NCBI GenBank assembly: GCA_905235885.1
Contig: CAJONM010000083.1
Span: 1 to 8,953, forward strand
Direction: 5' to 3'
DNA length: 8,953 bases
Source of the DNA: an uncultured Clostridia bacterium
GTDB lineage: Bacteria > Bacillota > Clostridia > UBA1381
Shown one piece after another: positions 7,545-8,953 of the stretch. Under the pieces are notes generated by a model that saw only the letters and a list, made by a program, of their open reading frames with translations, did not search any database and was not told the DNA's origin. Numbering within the stretch: the first letter of the stretch is position 1; the number at the start of each line of letters is the position of its first letter. The translations under genes and the position numbers were made by a program.

Positions 7545-7560
7545 ATGGAGGTTTTTCCAT
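7545..7560 (+). promoter_or_regulatory. Small hairpin over the ribosome binding site and start codon of the secreted-protein gene
   Basis: ATGGA (7545-7549) can pair with TCCAT (7556-7560) around a six-base loop. The stem takes in three bases of the binding site GGAGG (7547-7551) and two of the start codon at 7559. It is only five base pairs and may be too weak to matter. The binding site itself is well placed, seven bases before the ATG. Confidence 0.3.
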
Positions 7561-8644
7561 GAGTGCAAAGAATTTGCCTGTGTTGCTCGCAACGCTTGCA
7601 GTTGCGGTTGGAACATTTGGAGCAGCTGCTGTAACAGCAAGCGCAGATGGCGGTGATTCTTCGGGTTCATCCGCATCAGCTTCTGTATCTGTAGCGTCAA
7701 GCTCGCAGGGCGAAAGCAAAGCAACAACTTCTGCATCGACAGCATCGACTGCATCAACATCCGGTGAAAGCGTCGGCAGTGCGGCTTCGACAAGCTCAGA
7801 GTCATCCGCATCTTCATCTGAGTCAACCGGATCTTCTGACTCATCAACGGGAGACAGTGGGGCATCGGCTTCTATTTTGAGCGAATCGTCAGAGTCATCC
7901 GTAAGCAGCGACACTGCAAGTGATACTACTGGAACGGTTGTTTCAAATGAAGCAGTGACAAGCGGTGAGGCAGAAGCACTTGCATCAGATGAAACGGCTG
8001 AAGATGTTGAGATAGTTTCTCCGGATGCCACATCAGAGGATGTAGAGACTGGAACCGAAAAGAAAGAGATCGTTGAAGAGGATAATTCTTCTGTAGTTGT
8101 CGAAGAGCCTGAGACAGAAGCTGTAGCAGCAGAGGAAAGCAAATCGGAAGAGGTTATAGAAGAGGCTGAACAGGTAGCTGAAGAAACAACCGAGGAAAAA
8201 GTTGAAGAAGAGCCTGTTGCTGAAGAGAAACAGGTTCCTGAAGAAGAAACTCCCGAAGAACAACCGGAAAAGGAGCAGAAAGAAGTCATTACATATGATG
8301 AGGGCTACTGTTTCGACGATATAACGCTTGCAGATGCCGTTCAAGGCGATATGAGCATTATTATCAAGGCTGTTAAGTATGCAGGTACCGAAGATGAGGT
8401 GGAGAAGGAATTCCGCGTTGCGGTAGACTATGAGTTCGAATGCAAAATTCTTGAGTACCTTACCGAGGTCGGAAGAGAGCATATTGATAGCGATGATGAC
8501 GAAGAACTCTTAAAGGTAATGCTTGTTAATATTCCTGATGATGTCACGATTGCTGACATACGGATTGAGTATGTTGAGTCGGCTGAAGTGCCGGTTGCAG
8601 ACGAAGAAAACGAAGAAATAGCTGAAGATACAGTAACTGAATAA
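7559..8644 (+). CDS. Secreted serine/glutamate-rich acidic protein, function unknown
   Basis: I do not recognise a family for this 361-residue protein. Residues 1-29 form a signal peptide: Lys4, a hydrophobic core (about 6-25), then Ala-Ser-Ala (27-29), a type I signal peptidase site before Asp30. Residues 31-120 are nearly half serine, with Ala, Thr and Gly, and look unstructured. Residues 131-243 are about one third glutamate in E/V/A/P patterns. Residues 244-341 look folded, with alternating hydrophobic strands, aromatics, a DDDEE turn and two cysteines (251, 295). An acidic tail closes the protein. There is no LPXTG motif, lipobox or membrane anchor, so release or non-covalent wall association is likely. 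A strong promoter and GGAGG suggest abundant expression. A 48-residue ORF follows by 17 bases. It could be a surface, cation-binding or stalk protein; none is shown. Confidence 0.85.
   Translation: MSAKNLPVLLATLAVAVGTFGAAAVTASADGGDSSGSSASASVSVASSSQGESKATTSASTASTASTSGESVGSAASTSSESSASSSESTGSSDSSTGDSGASASILSESSESSVSSDTASDTTGTVVSNEAVTSGEAEALASDETAEDVEIVSPDATSEDVETGTEKKEIVEEDNSSVVVEEPETEAVAAEESKSEEVIEEAEQVAEETTEEKVEEEPVAEEKQVPEEETPEEQPEKEQKEVITYDEGYCFDDITLADAVQGDMSIIIKAVKYAGTEDEVEKEFRVAVDYEFECKILEYLTEVGREHIDSDDDEELLKVMLVNIPDDVTIADIRIEYVESAEVPVADEENEEIAEDTVTE
7733..7759 (+). repeat. Three 9-base tandem repeats encoding Ala-Ser-Thr
   Basis: GCATCGACA, GCATCGACT and GCATCAACA follow each other directly and encode AST three times (residues 59-67 of the secreted protein). 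This is the most regular part of its serine-rich segment. Replication slippage here could change the linker length. Confidence 0.8.
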
Positions 8645-8661
8645 TAGGGAGGATATTTAAA

Positions 8662-8808
8662 ATGAAAGAGTTATTTACAAATCCGTCAATTGAAGTAAAG
8701 AATTTCGCACTTGAGAATGTTGTTACCGGTTCTACTACTGATGTTAATGTTACATATGCAAATGCAGGTGTAATGATCGATGTGAGCGAATTTATGGGAA
8801 ACAATTGA
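8662..8808 (+). CDS. Small 48-residue protein, function unknown
   Basis: ATG at 8662 follows AGGGAGG (8646-8652) by nine bases, an excellent binding site. The frame runs to TGA at 8806-8808 with no rare start or interruption. The protein begins MKELFTNPSIEVKNFALENV, continues with a Thr/Gly/Asn-rich middle (VTGSTTDVNV), and ends in an amphipathic stretch (VMIDVSEFMGNN). There is no signal peptide, cysteine or membrane segment. It starts 17 bases after the secreted-protein stop and sits before the terminator, so the two share a transcript. The opening pattern (basic start, then P-x-I-E-V and E-N-V-V-T) resembles short clostridial proteins of unknown role that I recall but cannot verify here. 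Ribosomally made peptide precursors are one possible class. Confidence 0.75.
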   Translation: MKELFTNPSIEVKNFALENVVTGSTTDVNVTYANAGVMIDVSEFMGNN

Positions 8809-8827
8809 TTGATAAGATATAAAAAAG

Positions 8828-8865
8828 GATGCGGCGATTTGAGATATTACGCCGCATCATTTTTT
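8828..8865 (+). terminator. Strong intrinsic terminator of the secreted-protein unit
   Basis: GATGCGGCG (8828-8836) pairs perfectly with CGCCGCATC (8850-8858) around a 13-base loop, followed by one A and six T residues (8860-8865). Six A residues precede the stem (8821-8826), so it could also act on transcripts from the other strand. It ends the two-gene unit that starts near 7500. Confidence 0.92.
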
Positions 8866-8905
8866 GCTTTATAAGAAATTGCTTTCTTATAAAGCAAAAA
8901 ATGAT
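8856..8905. repeat. Perfect 23-bp palindrome with a four-base loop, fused to the terminator
   Basis: The arms 8856-8878 and 8883-8905 are exact reverse complements over 23 bases, separated only by TTGC. The left arm begins in the last three bases of the terminator stem and swallows its T-run, so the two hairpins share sequence. The repeat is A/T-rich with a central GCTTTATAAGAAA. It may be a second terminator for a gene arriving on the minus strand, or part of a dispersed palindromic element. Confidence 0.85.
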
Positions 8906-8915
8906 TTAATTGCCC

Positions 8916-8949
8916 GTGCGAAATATCCGACCTATGGTCGGAAACGCAC
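8916..8949. repeat. Nested hairpin near the window edge
   Basis: An inner stem CCGACC (8927-8932) with GGTCGG (8936-8941) around a three-base loop sits inside an outer stem GTGCG (8916-8920) with CGCAC (8945-8949). The internal loop is A/T-only, AAATAT on one side and AAA on the other. This is more G/C-rich than the palindrome before it. It may belong to a repeat or structured RNA that continues past base 8953, or lie within the 3' end of a minus-strand gene ending at 8906. Confidence 0.6.
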
Positions 8950-8953
8950 ATGG

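Noticed and set aside
7545..7562. Five-codon ORF (MEVFP) overlapping the secreted-protein start by ATGA
   Set aside because: It has no ribosome binding site of its own, and its bases are explained by the GGAGG site for the main gene.
7528..8289. 253-codon minus-strand ORF opposite the secreted protein
   Set aside because: It is the mirror of Ser and Glu codon repeats, whose reverse complements contain no stops. The protein is low-complexity and the + strand has the promoter, binding site and signal peptide.
7559..8644. LPXTG-anchored serine-rich adhesin
   Set aside because: There is no LPXTG-like motif, no C-terminal hydrophobic segment and no basic tail, so the protein cannot be sortase-anchored in the usual way.
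8916..8949. Hammerhead-type ribozyme suggested by a GAAA after a stem
   Set aside because: The conserved CUGANGA segment that must precede the stem is absent on both strands.
8847..8952. 34-codon minus-strand ORF from 8952 to 8847
   Set aside because: It runs through the palindrome and into the terminator stem, and no ribosome binding site is visible at the window edge, so chance openness is more likely.
1..8953. CRISPR array, tRNA, rRNA, insertion sequence or phage genes
   Set aside because: No regularly spaced repeats, cloverleaf or transposase/integrase coding sequence was seen on reading both strands.

Overview
The window looks like chromosomal DNA of a low-GC Gram-positive bacterium (Bacillota, most likely class Clostridia). 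The main evidence is a complete PolC-type replicative DNA polymerase, a Bacillota hallmark. Supporting signs are strong AGGAG-type ribosome binding sites, SigA-like promoters with 17-base spacers, and heavy use of ATA for isoleucine. All confident genes lie on the + strand. No species can be named from the sequence alone.

Layout. Bases 1-21 may be the last codons of an upstream gene. A near-consensus promoter (31-59) starts a unit with an RpiB/LacA/LacB-family sugar-phosphate isomerase (112-750), an iron-type alcohol dehydrogenase (844-1968) and polC (1984-6015). The first intergenic gap (751-843) can form two mutually exclusive hairpins, one using an anti-Shine-Dalgarno-like strand. The dehydrogenase and polC are only 15 bases apart, so polC is probably co-transcribed with it. 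A second promoter (6017-6045) and a leader of about 85 bases precede tyrS (6137-7369). tyrS ends in a perfect 20-bp inverted repeat that includes its stop codon.

A third, apparently strong promoter (7465-7493: TTGACA, extended -10, upstream A-tracts) drives a two-gene unit. The first gene encodes an exported protein (7559-8644) with a signal peptide, a serine-rich segment, a glutamate-rich segment and a small C-terminal domain. Seventeen bases later is a 48-residue protein (8662-8808) that is easily missed. A strong terminator ends the unit. It runs into a perfect 23-bp palindrome and then a nested hairpin that extends to the window edge.

How the genes fit together. polC (replication) and tyrS (translation) are housekeeping genes. 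The isomerase and dehydrogenase suggest sugar or sugar-alcohol metabolism, with no substrate evident. The least ordinary part is 7430-8953: a strongly driven, unrecognised secreted acidic protein, a tiny partner ORF and stacked palindromes. No CRISPR array, tRNA, rRNA, transposase or phage gene was seen.
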